Source: Bacteroidota bacterium (GTDB lineage Bacteria > Bacteroidota > Bacteroidia > Chitinophagales > Saprospiraceae). Taken from it: a stretch of DNA of 61,683 nucleotides. This document shows, one piece after another, positions 45,267 through 54,539 of the stretch. A program made the position numbers and the translations under genes. The stretch lies in assembly GCA_006226345.1 (NCBI GenBank), contig SBHD01000013.1, positions 1 to 61,683 on the forward strand. The letters run 5' to 3'. Positions within the stretch are counted from its first letter, which is position 1, and each line of letters opens with the position of its first letter. Under the pieces are notes generated by a model. It saw only the letters and a list, made by a program, of their open reading frames with translations, was not told where the DNA came from and made no database searches.

Positions 45267-48137
45267 TTACAGGGTCGCTTTTACTTCATTGATCACATAG
45301 GATTCAATAACGTCACCAACTTTGATATCATTGTAGTTTTTGATCGTCATACCGCACTCAATGCCGGAGCGCACCTCTTTGACGTCTTCCTTGAAACGCT
45401 TGAGTGAAGTAAGTTCCACATGCTGGCCTTCGTTGACCGGATAGACCACAATACCGTCGCGGATAATCCGGATGTAATGGTTGCGGTTGATCTTGCCTTC
45501 CTGTATGTAACAACCGGCAACGGTACCCACCTTGGAGATCTTGAATACATCGCGCACTTCCGCCTGCCCCATGATCTCTTCTTCCTTGGTAGGCTCGAGC
45601 ATGCCTTCCATAGCCATTTTCACCTCCTCAATGGCCTCGTAAATGATGGAGTACATCTTGATCTCCACCCCTTCTTTTTCAGCCAGTTTGCGGGCGGTCA
45701 GCGACGGGCGAACCTGGAAACCAATAATAATGGCATCGGATGCCGAAGCCAGCATAACGTCACTGTCGACGATCTGACCGACGGCCTTGTGGATAACATT
45801 GACCTGGATCTCTTCCATCGACAGTTTGATGAGCGAGTCACTGAGGGCTTCCACAGAGCCGTCCACGTCACCTTTAACGATCAGGTTGAGTTCCTTAAAG
45901 TTACCCAGTGCCAGGCGGCGGCCGATCTCGTCAAGGCTGATCCGCTTATTGGCCCGGTTGGACTGTTCACGGATGATCTGGGCACGTTTGGATGCGATAT
46001 CCCGGGCCTCGGATTCCGTAGCGGTTTCTTTGATCTTTTCACCGGCCTGCGGGGCTCCGGCAAGACCCAGCACCAATACCGGTGTAGCCGGCCCGGCCAG
46101 TTTGACCCGTTTACCACGCTCATTGAACATGGCCCGTACTTTACCGGCAAACTCACCGGCAATGATCGGATCACCTTCATCCAGCGTTCCGTTTTCTACC
46201 AGGATCTTGGCCACATAGCCCCGGCCTTTATCCAGGGAGGCTTCCAGAACCGTACCATGTGCGCGCCGGAAGGGGTTCGCTTTCAGGTCGAGCATTTCGG
46301 CTTCCAGCAACACCTTTTCCAGCAGTTTATCAACATTAGCGCCTTTTTTGGCAGAAATATCCTGGCTCTGGTATTTACCGCCCCATTCTTCCACCAACAG
46401 GTTCATCTGGGCCAGTTCATTTTTGATCCGGTCCGGATCGGCGCCGTCTTTATCAATCTTGTTGATCGCGAATACGATCGGTACATTAGCCGCCTGGGCG
46501 TGGCTGATAGCCTCCCGGGTTTGTGGCATGATGCTGTCGTCGGCTGCGATCACAATGATAGCGATATCCGTTACTTTGGCACCCCGGGCACGCATAGCGG
46601 TAAAGGCTTCGTGACCCGGTGTATCGAGGAAGGTGATCCGCTTGGCATCGTCGCCTTCTCCGACCATTACCTCATAGGCACCGATGTGCTGGGTAATACC
46701 TCCGGCCTCGCCTTCCACCACATTAGCACTCCGGATATAGTCAAGGAGGGAGGTTTTACCGTGGTCAACGTGCCCCATCACCGTAACGATCGGCTGACGT
46801 GGGCGCAGGTCTTTCGGATCATCGATCTCCTCCTCTTCCACTTCCACCTGTTCTTCGGCGCTGATAAATTCAACTTCATAGCCAAATTCGCTGGAAACAA
46901 CCTCGATGATCTCGGCATCGAGCCGTTGGTTGATGGACACGAAGATGCCCAAGGTCATACAGGCCTTGATAATATCAGCCGGTTTGATGTTCATCAGGGA
47001 GGCCAGGTCAGACACCGAAATAAACTCGGTGACCTGGAGCTTCTGATCCTGTTCGGCCATTTCGGCCATTTCGGCGCGCTCACGCATGGTTTCCCGCTTG
47101 TCCCGGCGGATCTTCTGGCGTTTCCGGCTGGCGCCGGCGCCCATGCGCGTCATGGTCTTCCTGATCTGCTCTTCAATCTCTTTTTGGGAAACCTCTTTCT
47201 GGTCACCCTGTCGGCCCCGGCCTTTCTTATTGCCAGCCCTTCCGGTCAGGGAAGCCTGGATAGCCTCCGCCGTAATGGGCTGTTGCACCTTTTTGCGTTT
47301 GCGTTTACGTTTGTGATCAGCATTACTATCGCTATCCGCACGCTGTCCGCCGCGACCTTTATTCCGGTCATCACGGGCGCCAGTGCTTTTCGCTTTATCG
47401 CCGCCGGTGGTTTCTTTTTTCTTTTTCTCCAGGTCCACACGTCCCAGGATCTTCAGGCCGCGCAGCTGAGGAGCATCTGCCCGATAAAAATCTTCACCTT
47501 CTTCGCCGGTTGGTTCCGGTGTTTCGCCGGAAGGCGGCGCATCCTTTGGTGCCGGAGTTTCCGGTGGAGCGGCAGCCGGCTTTTCCGTTTTTTCCGTTTT
47601 TTCCGGCTTTGCAGGAGGCGTTTCGGCGGCCTTGGCCGGTTTTTCTTCCTTAGGCGGTGCTTCTGCTGCCGGTTTTTCTTCTTTCGGGGCAGGCGCCTCT
47701 TCCTTAGGCTCTTCCTTTTTTGCCGTTTTTTTAGGAGCATCGAGGTCGATCTTGCCTACGACACGTAAGGCCGGACGCTCCCGGACGATCCGCTCGGGTT
47801 CTTCTACTTCCGGCTTGGGCTCCTGGGGTGCCTCTTCCTTGGGCGGAGGCGGAGCTACCGGCGGTGCCGGCGGTGGGGTTTCCGGGGCTGTAGGTGTAGC
47901 GCTTCCGGATGCTGTGACCGTTTCTTTTTTCAGAACCGGCCGAGCGAGTTTGTCCGCCTCTTTTTTGATAGCCATATCCCCCTGGAACTCCTGTTCCAGG
48001 ATGGTTAACATTTCATCGGTAATAGTTGCCGTAGGCTTGTCTTCCACATCAGGAAATCCATTGTTGCGGAGCGTTTCCACGATCGTGTGCAAACCGACGT
48101 TGAAGTTCTTGGCTACCTTAATTAATTTTAATGCCAT
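45267..48137 (-). CDS. infB: Translation initiation factor IF-2
   Basis: The 956-residue product has an IF2_N domain ([27 protein letters not shown]), a long low-complexity Pro/Glu/Lys/Ala region (about 75-250, rich in KEEKP and PPKEE), a second IF2_N part, then the GTPase domain ([42 protein letters not shown]) and C-terminal domains II-IV. It recruits initiator tRNA to the ribosome. Last gene of the rimP-nusA-infB operon; a TACCTTTG box at 48261 may give extra transcription. Confidence 0.97.
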   Translation of the reverse strand: MALKLIKVAKNFNVGLHTIVETLRNNGFPDVEDKPTATITDEMLTILEQEFQGDMAIKKEADKLARPVLKKETVTASGSATPTAPETPPPAPPVAPPPPKEEAPQEPKPEVEEPERIVRERPALRVVGKIDLDAPKKTAKKEEPKEEAPAPKEEKPAAEAPPKEEKPAKAAETPPAKPEKTEKTEKPAAAPPETPAPKDAPPSGETPEPTGEEGEDFYRADAPQLRGLKILGRVDLEKKKKETTGGDKAKSTGARDDRNKGRGGQRADSDSNADHKRKRKRKKVQQPITAEAIQASLTGRAGNKKGRGRQGDQKEVSQKEIEEQIRKTMTRMGAGASRKRQKIRRDKRETMRERAEMAEMAEQDQKLQVTEFISVSDLASLMNIKPADIIKACMTLGIFVSINQRLDAEIIEVVSSEFGYEVEFISAEEQVEVEEEEIDDPKDLRPRQPIVTVMGHVDHGKTSLLDYIRSANVVEGEAGGITQHIGAYEVMVGEGDDAKRITFLDTPGHEAFTAMRARGAKVTDIAIIVIAADDSIMPQTREAISHAQAANVPIVFAINKIDKDGADPDRIKNELAQMNLLVEEWGGKYQSQDISAKKGANVDKLLEKVLLEAEMLDLKANPFRRAHGTVLEASLDKGRGYVAKILVENGTLDEGDPIIAGEFAGKVRAMFNERGKRVKLAGPATPVLVLGLAGAPQAGEKIKETATESEARDIASKRAQIIREQSNRANKRISLDEIGRRLALGNFKELNLIVKGDVDGSVEALSDSLIKLSMEEIQVNVIHKAVGQIVDSDVMLASASDAIIIGFQVRPSLTARKLAEKEGVEIKMYSIIYEAIEEVKMAMEGMLEPTKEEEIMGQAEVRDVFKISKVGTVAGCYIQEGKINRNHYIRIIRDGIVVYPVNEGQHVELTSLKRFKEDVKEVRSGIECGMTIKNYNDIKVGDVIESYVINEVKATL

Positions 48138-48260
48138 GCAGTGTTTTTTCCTGCTAATTGAAAAATTTTAATACGTAACGTGTCGTGTCCGACGGGCTGT
48201 GCCCGGAAAAATTTAAGTACTAGAAGGCTTGGATCGTTTTAGTAGTTAGAAAAAACGGTG

Positions 48261-48268
48261 CAAAGGTA
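48261..48268 (-). promoter_or_regulatory. -7 promoter element TACCTTTG before infB
   Basis: Matches TAnnTTTG in the 258-bp nusA-infB gap, about 125 nt upstream of the infB start; no good -33 box. A possible internal promoter. Confidence 0.45.
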
Positions 48269-48395
48269 CGGTTTTAATGTCGGATAAAAACACTGGCCTG
48301 GCGCCGGCGCTCCTATAAAAAGCGAATTCCCGGTATTTTTTTCAACGGTTTGGCCCGTTGGCGGTCCGGAGGTTCCCGGCGCCAGGCGGTGTATC

Positions 48396-49643
48396 TTATT
48401 CGTTCTCTTCAAACTCTGCGGCCAGAATACCCAGTACTTCCCGGACCGTTTCTTCTTCCAGGTCTGTACGGCGCAGGAGCTCTTCCGCGCTGAGTTCGAG
48501 TACCTGACGGGCAGTATCACAACCGATCCCTTTCAGTGCCTCGATCACCCAGGGTTCGATCTCGTCGCTGAATTCTTCCAGATCTACGTCATCGATCTCA
48601 AATTCCTGTTGGTTATTGCGGTATACATCAATTTCGTAGCCGGTTAATTTGGTAGCGAGTTTGATATTCGAGCCGCTCTTACCGATAGCCAGGCTGACCT
48701 GATCCGGATCGAGGTAAACGGCTGCGCGTTTGCGCTCGTCGTCAATATCGATCGTGGTGATCTTGGCCGGCGTCAGGCTGCGCTGGATGTACAACGGAAT
48801 ATTCGTGGTGTAATTGATGATGTCAATATTCTCATTGCGCAGTTCACGCACGATACCGTGAATACGGCTACCTTTCATACCTACGCAAGCGCCTACCGGA
48901 TCGATACGCTCGTCGTGGCTTTCCACAGCCACTTTTGCACGTTCGCCTGGCAGGCGGACGATATTCTTGACCTCAATGATGCGGTCTTCGATCTCCGGCA
49001 CCTCGGCCTCCAGCAGTTTTTCCAGGAAGCTCGGATCCGTACGGCTGATCATGATATATGGGGCGTTGTTGCGCATTTCAACCTTCTTGATGATGCCGCG
49101 CACCATATCGCCTTTACGGTAATAATCGCCTTTGATCATTTCGGCCCGTGGCAGGACGAGTTCGTTACCGGTAGCGTCGTCCAGTACCAGAAGTTCTTTT
49201 TTCATGATCTGGTTTACCTCGCCAGTAACCACATCACCGACGCATTCACTGTATTTGCGGTAGATCTCGTCTTTTTCAAGTTCCATGATCCGCGATACCA
49301 GCGTCTGCCGGGCAGCCATGATCGCACGACGGCCGAAGTCTTCGATATCCAGCTGCTCATAGCATTCATCACCCACCTCCAGGCTTTCATCGATCTGATG
49401 GCCCTCGGTTTCACTCACCTGGGCGCTTTCATCGGTGACCTCGCCGTCGGGCACGACCTCGCGCACGCGCCAGATCTCCAGGTCACCCGTGGTGGTGTTG
49501 ACGATCACGTCAAAGTTCTCGTCGGAGTTGTATTTTTTCTTAATGAGGGTGCGGAAAACGTCTTCCAGCACGCGCACCATTGTGGGGCGGTCTATATTTT
49601 TCCCGGTTTTAAACTCGGAAAATACATCTACTAAATTGACCAT
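48396..49643 (-). CDS. nusA: Transcription termination/antitermination factor NusA
   Basis: The 415-residue product has the NusA N-terminal domain (FRTLIKKKYNSDENFDV), an S1 domain (about 130-200; GDVVTGEVNQIMKKE), two KH domains (DPVGACVGMKGSRIHGIVREL; VSLAIGKSGSNIKLATKLTG) and a short C-terminal HhH-like end (EALKGIGCDTARQVLEL). It binds RNA polymerase and modulates pausing and termination. It lies between rimP and infB, as in most bacteria. Confidence 0.96.
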   Translation of the reverse strand: MVNLVDVFSEFKTGKNIDRPTMVRVLEDVFRTLIKKKYNSDENFDVIVNTTTGDLEIWRVREVVPDGEVTDESAQVSETEGHQIDESLEVGDECYEQLDIEDFGRRAIMAARQTLVSRIMELEKDEIYRKYSECVGDVVTGEVNQIMKKELLVLDDATGNELVLPRAEMIKGDYYRKGDMVRGIIKKVEMRNNAPYIMISRTDPSFLEKLLEAEVPEIEDRIIEVKNIVRLPGERAKVAVESHDERIDPVGACVGMKGSRIHGIVRELRNENIDIINYTTNIPLYIQRSLTPAKITTIDIDDERKRAAVYLDPDQVSLAIGKSGSNIKLATKLTGYEIDVYRNNQQEFEIDDVDLEEFSDEIEPWVIEALKGIGCDTARQVLELSAEELLRRTDLEEETVREVLGILAAEFEENE

Positions 49644-49679
49644 TTATATTGTTTTATAGGTTGACTTGACTATTGGAAT

Positions 49680-49782
49680 GTTGATTGGTTGGTTTGAGGC
49701 GGGGCGTTGAAGTGGCGTGGACCTCATGATTATGGTGCCTTGGCCAACCCTTGCCCACGTTCAAACAAATAAACCAATCAAC
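49680..49782. repeat. Long-range inverted repeat in the rimP-nusA gap
   Basis: GTTGATTGGTT (49680-49690) and AACCAATCAAC (49772-49782) pair perfectly over 11 bp; TTTGA/TCAAA (49693-49697 with 49761-49765) extends the pairing. In the mRNA this would form a hairpin just ahead of nusA. Confidence 0.55.
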
Positions 49783-49791
49783 GAATAAACC

Positions 49792-50271
49792 TCAAAAACT
49801 AACTTTCACTACTGTTTTATCAATCTGGTCGAACGGGATAACCCGGTCTACCTCCAGTTTTACTTTCTTTTTACCCTGTTTTTCCATCACCTGTTGTTTC
49901 AGGACCACCTGGTGTTCGTCGGCAGCCTGCAGCAACCCGGTCTCTTCACTTCCATCGGTCAGGGAGACCGCAACTTTCCGGCCGATATTACTTGCGTATT
50001 GTCGTAAAAACTTCAATGGCCGGCCGATCCCGGGACTGCTCACCTCCAGCACATACTTTTCGCCGAGCCACCGGTTTTCATCCAGGTGGTGCTCCAGGTA
50101 CCGGCTGATCTGCTGGCACTTGCCAAAGCTCATGCCGGAATCACTGTCGGTAAAAACCAGCAGTTTGTTTCCGGGTTTGAGTTCGATATCTACTACGAAG
50201 CAATCGGCAAACGCTTCTTCCGTCGCAAATTTTGCTTCCAGCAGTTCAGCAATTCGATCAGTCAGTTCCAT
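49792..50271 (-). CDS. rimP: Ribosome maturation factor RimP
   Basis: The 159-residue product has both RimP domains: the N-terminal alpha/beta part with ISRYLEHHLDEN and LEVSSPGIGRPLKFLRQY, and the C-terminal SH3-like part (RKVAVSLTDGSEETGLLQAA). It assists 30S subunit maturation. First gene of the operon with nusA and infB. Confidence 0.95.
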   Translation of the reverse strand: MELTDRIAELLEAKFATEEAFADCFVVDIELKPGNKLLVFTDSDSGMSFGKCQQISRYLEHHLDENRWLGEKYVLEVSSPGIGRPLKFLRQYASNIGRKVAVSLTDGSEETGLLQAADEHQVVLKQQVMEKQGKKKVKLEVDRVIPFDQIDKTVVKVSF

Positions 50272-50345
50272 ATACTACAAGGACAATGCGGGCAGGCAGG
50301 GGGTAAAACAAAACCGGGTAGTCATCCCGGAAGCCATTCGTACAA

Positions 50346-50373
50346 ATAAAAGAGGGAACCAGTGGTTCCCTCT
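50346..50373 (-). terminator. Terminator-like hairpin in the rimP leader
   Basis: AGAGGGAACC and GGTTCCCTCT pair perfectly over 10 bp with a 3-nt loop, followed on the minus strand by TTTATTTG. It lies between the predicted rimP promoter (50400-50431) and the rimP start, so it can act as an attenuator as well as terminating the DUF2721 gene. Confidence 0.75.
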
Positions 50374-50399
50374 CGTATTATTCGATCAGAATTATGCCG

Positions 50400-50431
50400 C
50401 AAAGGTACAACGAAATGTGCAACAGGGCAAA
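50400..50431 (-). promoter_or_regulatory. rimP operon promoter (TTTG-N20-TACCTTTG)
   Basis: Minus strand: -33 TTTG (50428-50431) and -7 TACCTTTG (50400-50407), 20 nt apart, one of the best promoter matches in the window. Predicted transcript start near 50393, about 20 nt before the hairpin. Confidence 0.65.
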
Positions 50432-50461
50432 TTTTTTGTTTGCTTTTCCACATGCTACCGG

Positions 50462-50857
50462 TCACATCTTCTCCTCCAGATCGCGCAACAGGTGCCGCAG
50501 GGCCCCGATAGACAGGAAGATCTCCAGCAGACTGATCACCAGCGAGGCGATCATAAGCAATAGGCTTATAGCAAATATGAGTTTGGCCCAGCCCTGAAAC
50601 CCTTCATACACCAGGAACATGGTCACCACACAACTCAGGATACTCGCCACCCCCGTTACCTGCATCAGGCGGATCAGCATCAGCCGGCGGCGCAGATTGG
50701 AGATCTGGGCGATCAGGCTGATATGCTGATCTTTCTCATAGTCGGAATATAGTTTCCGGATCAGGTTGGCGATGGCCAGAAACTTATTGGTATATGCCAG
50801 CATCAGCAGCGAAACAGCCGGAAAGAGCAGGGCCGGCGTCTGGATATTGAGTTCCAT
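50462..50857 (-). CDS. DUF2721 membrane protein
   Basis: The 131-residue product begins with the DUF2721 signature TPALLFPAVSLLMLAYTNKFLA and has three hydrophobic segments (about 8-27, 63-85, 90-113) with a basic cytoplasmic loop (ISNLRRRLMLIRLMQ). An integral inner-membrane protein of unknown role. Its promoter box leaves a leader of only about 7 nt. Confidence 0.85.
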   Translation of the reverse strand: MELNIQTPALLFPAVSLLMLAYTNKFLAIANLIRKLYSDYEKDQHISLIAQISNLRRRLMLIRLMQVTGVASILSCVVTMFLVYEGFQGWAKLIFAISLLLMIASLVISLLEIFLSIGALRHLLRDLEEKM

Positions 50858-50870
50858 TCCTGTTTTTTAG

Positions 50871-50878
50871 CAAAGGTA
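50871..50878 (-). promoter_or_regulatory. -7 promoter element TACCTTTG
   Basis: Matches TAnnTTTG 14 nt before the DUF2721 start codon, implying a near-leaderless mRNA if used. Confidence 0.45.
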
Positions 50879-50963
50879 GGATGTTTGTAGCAGGCGCCGC
50901 CCAGCCGGACCGCATCTGCTACGCTTCACCCCGAGAAAAATTTATAAATTCATCGGTAAAAAC

Positions 50964-50996
50964 TTTGTGCAATTCCTTTTGTCGGCAGTATCTTTG
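50964..50996 (+). promoter_or_regulatory. tRNA promoter (TTTG-N21-TATCTTTG)
   Basis: -33 TTTG (50964-50967) and -7 TATCTTTG (50989-50996) at 21-nt spacing, about 75 nt upstream of the tRNA-Thr gene. Confidence 0.65.
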
Positions 50997-51070
50997 CCGC
51001 CGCTTTAAACGAAAAGCACTCAACGCCGGGAACTGGCACATAAATTGTCGCGTTTCCGGCAAGTATAAAT

Positions 51071-51145
51071 GCCAGATTAGCTCAGCGGTAGAGCAGCTCA
51101 CTCGTAATGAGCAGGTCGTGGGTTCAAATCCCATGTCTGGCTCCA
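51071..51145 (+). tRNA. tRNA-Thr (anticodon CGT)
   Basis: A full cloverleaf can be drawn: acceptor GCCAGAT/GTCTGGC (one G-U), D-arm GCTC...GAGC, anticodon stem GCTCA/TGAGC with loop CTCGTAA (anticodon CGT), T-arm with TTCAAAT. CCA is encoded. It reads ACG codons and is followed 50 bp later by tRNA-Pro. Confidence 0.93.
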
Positions 51146-51195
51146 GGAAATAATAGCATGTGGAATTTCCCGATATCATCCACATGCGCTGTTTT

Positions 51196-51269
51196 CGGGA
51201 TGTAGCGCAGCCCGGTAGCGCGCGTCGTTCGGGACGACGAGGTCGCTGGTTCGAATCCAGTCATCCCGA
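51196..51269 (+). tRNA. tRNA-Pro (anticodon CGG)
   Basis: Acceptor CGGGATG/CATCCCG, D-arm GCGC...GCGC, anticodon stem CGTCG/CGACG with loop TTCGGGA (anticodon CGG), T-loop TTCGAAT. CCA is not encoded (CTA follows). It reads CCG codons; probably co-transcribed with tRNA-Thr. Confidence 0.93.
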
Positions 51270-51270
51270 C

Positions 51271-51305
51271 TAAAGGTCACCACAGGTTTGTGGTGGCCTT
51301 TTTCT
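51271..51305 (+). terminator. tRNA operon terminator
   Basis: AGGTCACCACA and TGTGGTGGCCT pair over 11 bp (one G-T) with a 4-nt loop, followed by a T-run. Confidence 0.88.
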
Positions 51306-52122
51306 TTTTCACGCTCGCTGCCTGCCCGCCCCGCCTCCGGACAACGTCCGGCCGACACCTGTACGGTATTTGTAGATTGTGCACTGCAGGTTGCCGTTGG
51401 TTTCACTACCTCTGCAGGCATTACTAAGTGCTATTGGATCGTGGCGACTCCGGATCGTACACGTTCGGTTACCACCGGTTTTATTCTAACCCCTTTTCAC
51501 CGTTTCCCAATGAATAAAAATGCTTGATAGACTCGACAAGACAGGTTAAACGGATTATTATAACATCATTACCCCCGCTGTCAGGAGTCATTGCTATTAA
51601 AAGCATAAAAACGGCAAATTGCGCACGCTGTGTTTAAAGGCATTACCCATACTACGCTTCCTACCGGTTAACGGCCCCTTTTGAAGTGAAGCAGCTTGAG
51701 GAAGGGGGCACATTGCATTTATTTACATCTACAGCATTATAAAGAGGTAATGCAAAGCGTGCTTTGTGCGAAAAGCCTGTATTTGACTTTCCGGGAAACA
51801 TTTCTGCTCTTTTGTCTTCCAACTTCGCTGTCTTACCTATTCATCATTCTCACCGCTCATTTTTCCTGTACTGATGGGGAGTAAAACCCATCCTTTAATA
51901 GCCACCGGTGGCCTCGTGTAGCTATTCTGGCTTTGGTGGTCTCGCAATTTCTACACCTGGCATCACTGGCCTGCAGCCACTTTTAAATATCTGCTTGATC
52001 ATCTCACTACAACCCATGGTGGTGGCTTGACAGTTTCAATGCAATGTTCCAGTAGATGGTCAAGGATTAATTGAATCTCTAGATGTACCAAAATAACAAT
52101 TAACTAATTAAAAACAGAAATC
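51306..52122. other. Non-coding stretch before the glycine-rich gene
   Basis: About 815 bp after the tRNA terminator. Short ORFs (51288-51527 +, 51696-51884 +) have no domain or start signal. No TAnnTTTG box found for the next gene; AT-rich leader just before 52123. Confidence 0.45.
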
Positions 52123-54438
52123 ATGAATAGAGCATCTAAATTTTCGAATGATTGGTTCCTGATACCAACAAAACTCTACGGGCTGCACCGTACTTTTCTT
52201 TTGTTTTTTTCATTGATGTTTTTTGTACATGAAATAAGTTTTACACAGCCCTATCTGACCGGCAACGGCGAGATCAATGCAAGTGGGACTTACCAGGACT
52301 TTGTCGTCCCCAATGATCCTACTATCACCCAAATAGAATTCACTGCATATGGTGGTGATGGAGGATATGCAAAAGTGGACGCTGAACTTTGGGTAATAGT
52401 TACCTGGGTACACTATAATTCTTGCAGGGCAAACGGTGGTGAAGGGGCAAGAGCAAATGTTAGGATAAACATTGGCGAAGGAACAAATGAAATCCCGCCC
52501 GGGTCTGTTATTCGTTTTATTGTCGGGCAAAGCGGCAGCTCCATGGAAGACAATGTCAGTGGCTATGTCATTGCTGACTTGTTTGGCTATGCTTATGGCG
52601 GCGGCGGCGGCGGAACCGGCATTCTGTACAAGAGACCGAATGAAACGGACTGGAATATCATCACTATTGCCGGCGGCGGCGGCGGCGCTTATCAGGGTAT
52701 GGCGCCCTTGGGAATTTGCGTGGATAATGAGGATGGACAAGGAGGCCGGACCTCAGAATCAGGAGGCAACGGCAACGGCGATATTTTACCGGGCTACGGA
52801 GGGAGCTATGGATATGGCGGGGAAGGAGGCGGACTGCTCTCTGGCGGCGGCGGTGGCGCTTTTTATGATGGCACCGGATTTACGGAAGGCGGAAGGCATG
52901 GATTCCCGACTGGCGGGAATGGAGGTAGCGGTACCAAACCCGGAGGCTGGGGTATTGGTGGTGGTGGAGCCGCATGGGGCGCTGGCGGCGGCGGCGGCGG
53001 CTATTCCGGCGGCGGTGGCGGCGGCACTACGGGCCGTGGCGGCGGTGGTGGCAGTTATGCAGGCCCCACATGCGCCTACACGGATATTCAGGCCGGTGGA
53101 AATGTCGTTTGGCCAAATCATGGCAAAGTCCAATACAGAACTTACCGCAGGCCTGTGGCACAGTGTATTGACTTTTTAGAGGTGCCCCTGGATCATCTGG
53201 GGCTGGCTGCTATTACAGCAGCTCAGGTAGATGACGGCTCTTATGATCCTGATGGAGACCCCATATCCTATCAACTAAGTGCAAATGCATTTGATTGTTC
53301 AGTACTGGGAGATCAAATAGTCACACTTACGGTAACGGATCAGCCTTATGGCTTTTCTGATCAATGTGTGGTCACAGTCCGGGTCATTGACAACCTGCCT
53401 CCGGAACTCATCGTTCCTGCAGACGCTGTAGTAGACTGTGATGCCGACACCTTCGACTCTGGCATGGCTACCGCTACCGATAATTGTGATGTTGATCTTA
53501 CTTTCGAGGATGTTGTGCTCTCCGGCGACTGTCAGTGGGAATGTACGATCGAACGTACCTGGACTGCAGAAGATCAATCTGGCAATATGGTCCAAAAGCC
53601 GCAGATGATCACCAAAACAGCTATTAACAAGATCAAAGCAGCACTCGCTCAGGATGTGGATGGAGATGGCGTTAATGATCCGATAATACTGGGATACCGC
53701 ACGCATACCCTGACTATTGGAACAGAGGCTGCGCCGTGTATCATACAATGGATGCCAGGACAAGGTGGCGATCCCTGGGAACTGCCGTTTGGTAACTATA
53801 TGGTTGATGGTATTAACTGCAACCCGGGGCCCAATTTATTGGATGCCACAACCGGCAAACTGGATAATGCCTTCCTGACTGAAGCGGTGATACTGGCCAT
53901 TAACCTTCGCCTCGAACCCGGCTTGGGTGATTTGATGCTCCGAGACTGCGGCTGCGATATTCCTCCAATTATCCTGCAGGCACTGCCACCGAAAGCGACT
54001 GTTCGTGATTTGTTTAGACTTAGCAACTTTGCGTTAGGAGGTGTTATTTCGCCGTTCTTTATGGAACACACCAAGGCACTTCGCGAAGTGAACAAACTTT
54101 ATGATATGTGCGCCCCTGATATTGTCGCGCCAATTGCTGCAAACAGGGCCGATACAGACCAGCCCTTAAAGGCCGGAGTTGAAGAACAGAGTTTCACTTT
54201 CTTCCCCAATCCGACCAGCAATTCGCTTTATGTCAATCTGGGAGATTTTATTGGAGAAAAAGTTCAACTGACGATTTATGACCGTACAGGCAGGACAATT
54301 ATGCAAAGGCCATGGGCAGAAGTCAATAGCCCGGTACTCGAAATCAACCTGAACGGAACGCCGAATGGAATGTATACTGTAGAACTCCGTACCAGTGAGA
54401 AGCAATGGATAAGGAAATTGATAGTTGTAAAAAACTGA
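52123..54438 (+). CDS. Glycine-rich (ALK/LTK-GRD-like) surface protein with T9SS domain
   Basis: The 771-residue product has a signal region (LLFFSLMFFVHEISFTQ), then a beta entry strand (YQDFVVPNDPTITQIEFTAYGGDGG) leading into a glycine-rich domain (about 45-345) with GGGGGGTGILYK, ITIAGGGGGAY, and polyglycine runs (AAWGAGGGGGGYSGGGGGG, GRGGGGGSYAG). This layout is like the glycine-rich domain of the animal receptors ALK and LTK, which packs polyglycine-II helices. After it come HYR-like Cys modules (about 390-500), a DUF-like region with a Ca-type motif (DVDGDGVNDP), and a T9SS type A sorting domain (FTFFPNPTSNSLYVNL). A surface adhesin or matrix protein is likely. Confidence 0.85.
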   Translation: MNRASKFSNDWFLIPTKLYGLHRTFLLFFSLMFFVHEISFTQPYLTGNGEINASGTYQDFVVPNDPTITQIEFTAYGGDGGYAKVDAELWVIVTWVHYNSCRANGGEGARANVRINIGEGTNEIPPGSVIRFIVGQSGSSMEDNVSGYVIADLFGYAYGGGGGGTGILYKRPNETDWNIITIAGGGGGAYQGMAPLGICVDNEDGQGGRTSESGGNGNGDILPGYGGSYGYGGEGGGLLSGGGGGAFYDGTGFTEGGRHGFPTGGNGGSGTKPGGWGIGGGGAAWGAGGGGGGYSGGGGGGTTGRGGGGGSYAGPTCAYTDIQAGGNVVWPNHGKVQYRTYRRPVAQCIDFLEVPLDHLGLAAITAAQVDDGSYDPDGDPISYQLSANAFDCSVLGDQIVTLTVTDQPYGFSDQCVVTVRVIDNLPPELIVPADAVVDCDADTFDSGMATATDNCDVDLTFEDVVLSGDCQWECTIERTWTAEDQSGNMVQKPQMITKTAINKIKAALAQDVDGDGVNDPIILGYRTHTLTIGTEAAPCIIQWMPGQGGDPWELPFGNYMVDGINCNPGPNLLDATTGKLDNAFLTEAVILAINLRLEPGLGDLMLRDCGCDIPPIILQALPPKATVRDLFRLSNFALGGVISPFFMEHTKALREVNKLYDMCAPDIVAPIAANRADTDQPLKAGVEEQSFTFFPNPTSNSLYVNLGDFIGEKVQLTIYDRTGRTIMQRPWAEVNSPVLEINLNGTPNGMYTVELRTSEKQWIRKLIVVKN

Positions 54439-54462
54439 TCGTAAATTTTTAACCGGATGATC

Positions 54463-54518
54463 CGGGCCGGGTTATTTGATAAAACCAACGCAGGTATCTT
54501 ATCAAATAACCCGGCCCG
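54463..54518. terminator. 20-bp perfect hairpin between convergent genes
   Basis: CGGGCCGGGTTATTTGATAA and TTATCAAATAACCCGGCCCG pair perfectly over 20 bp around a 16-nt loop. No T-tract in either direction, so it may be a bidirectional stop or another structural element. Confidence 0.75.
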
Positions 54519-54539
54519 AAAACTTAACTGGTCTGCCAT

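Noticed and set aside
45420-47768. 782-codon plus-strand ORF
   Set aside because: It is the antisense frame of infB; the minus-strand product has all IF-2 motifs.
51288-51527. 79-codon ORF after the tRNAs
   Set aside because: Begins inside the tRNA terminator and shows no domain.
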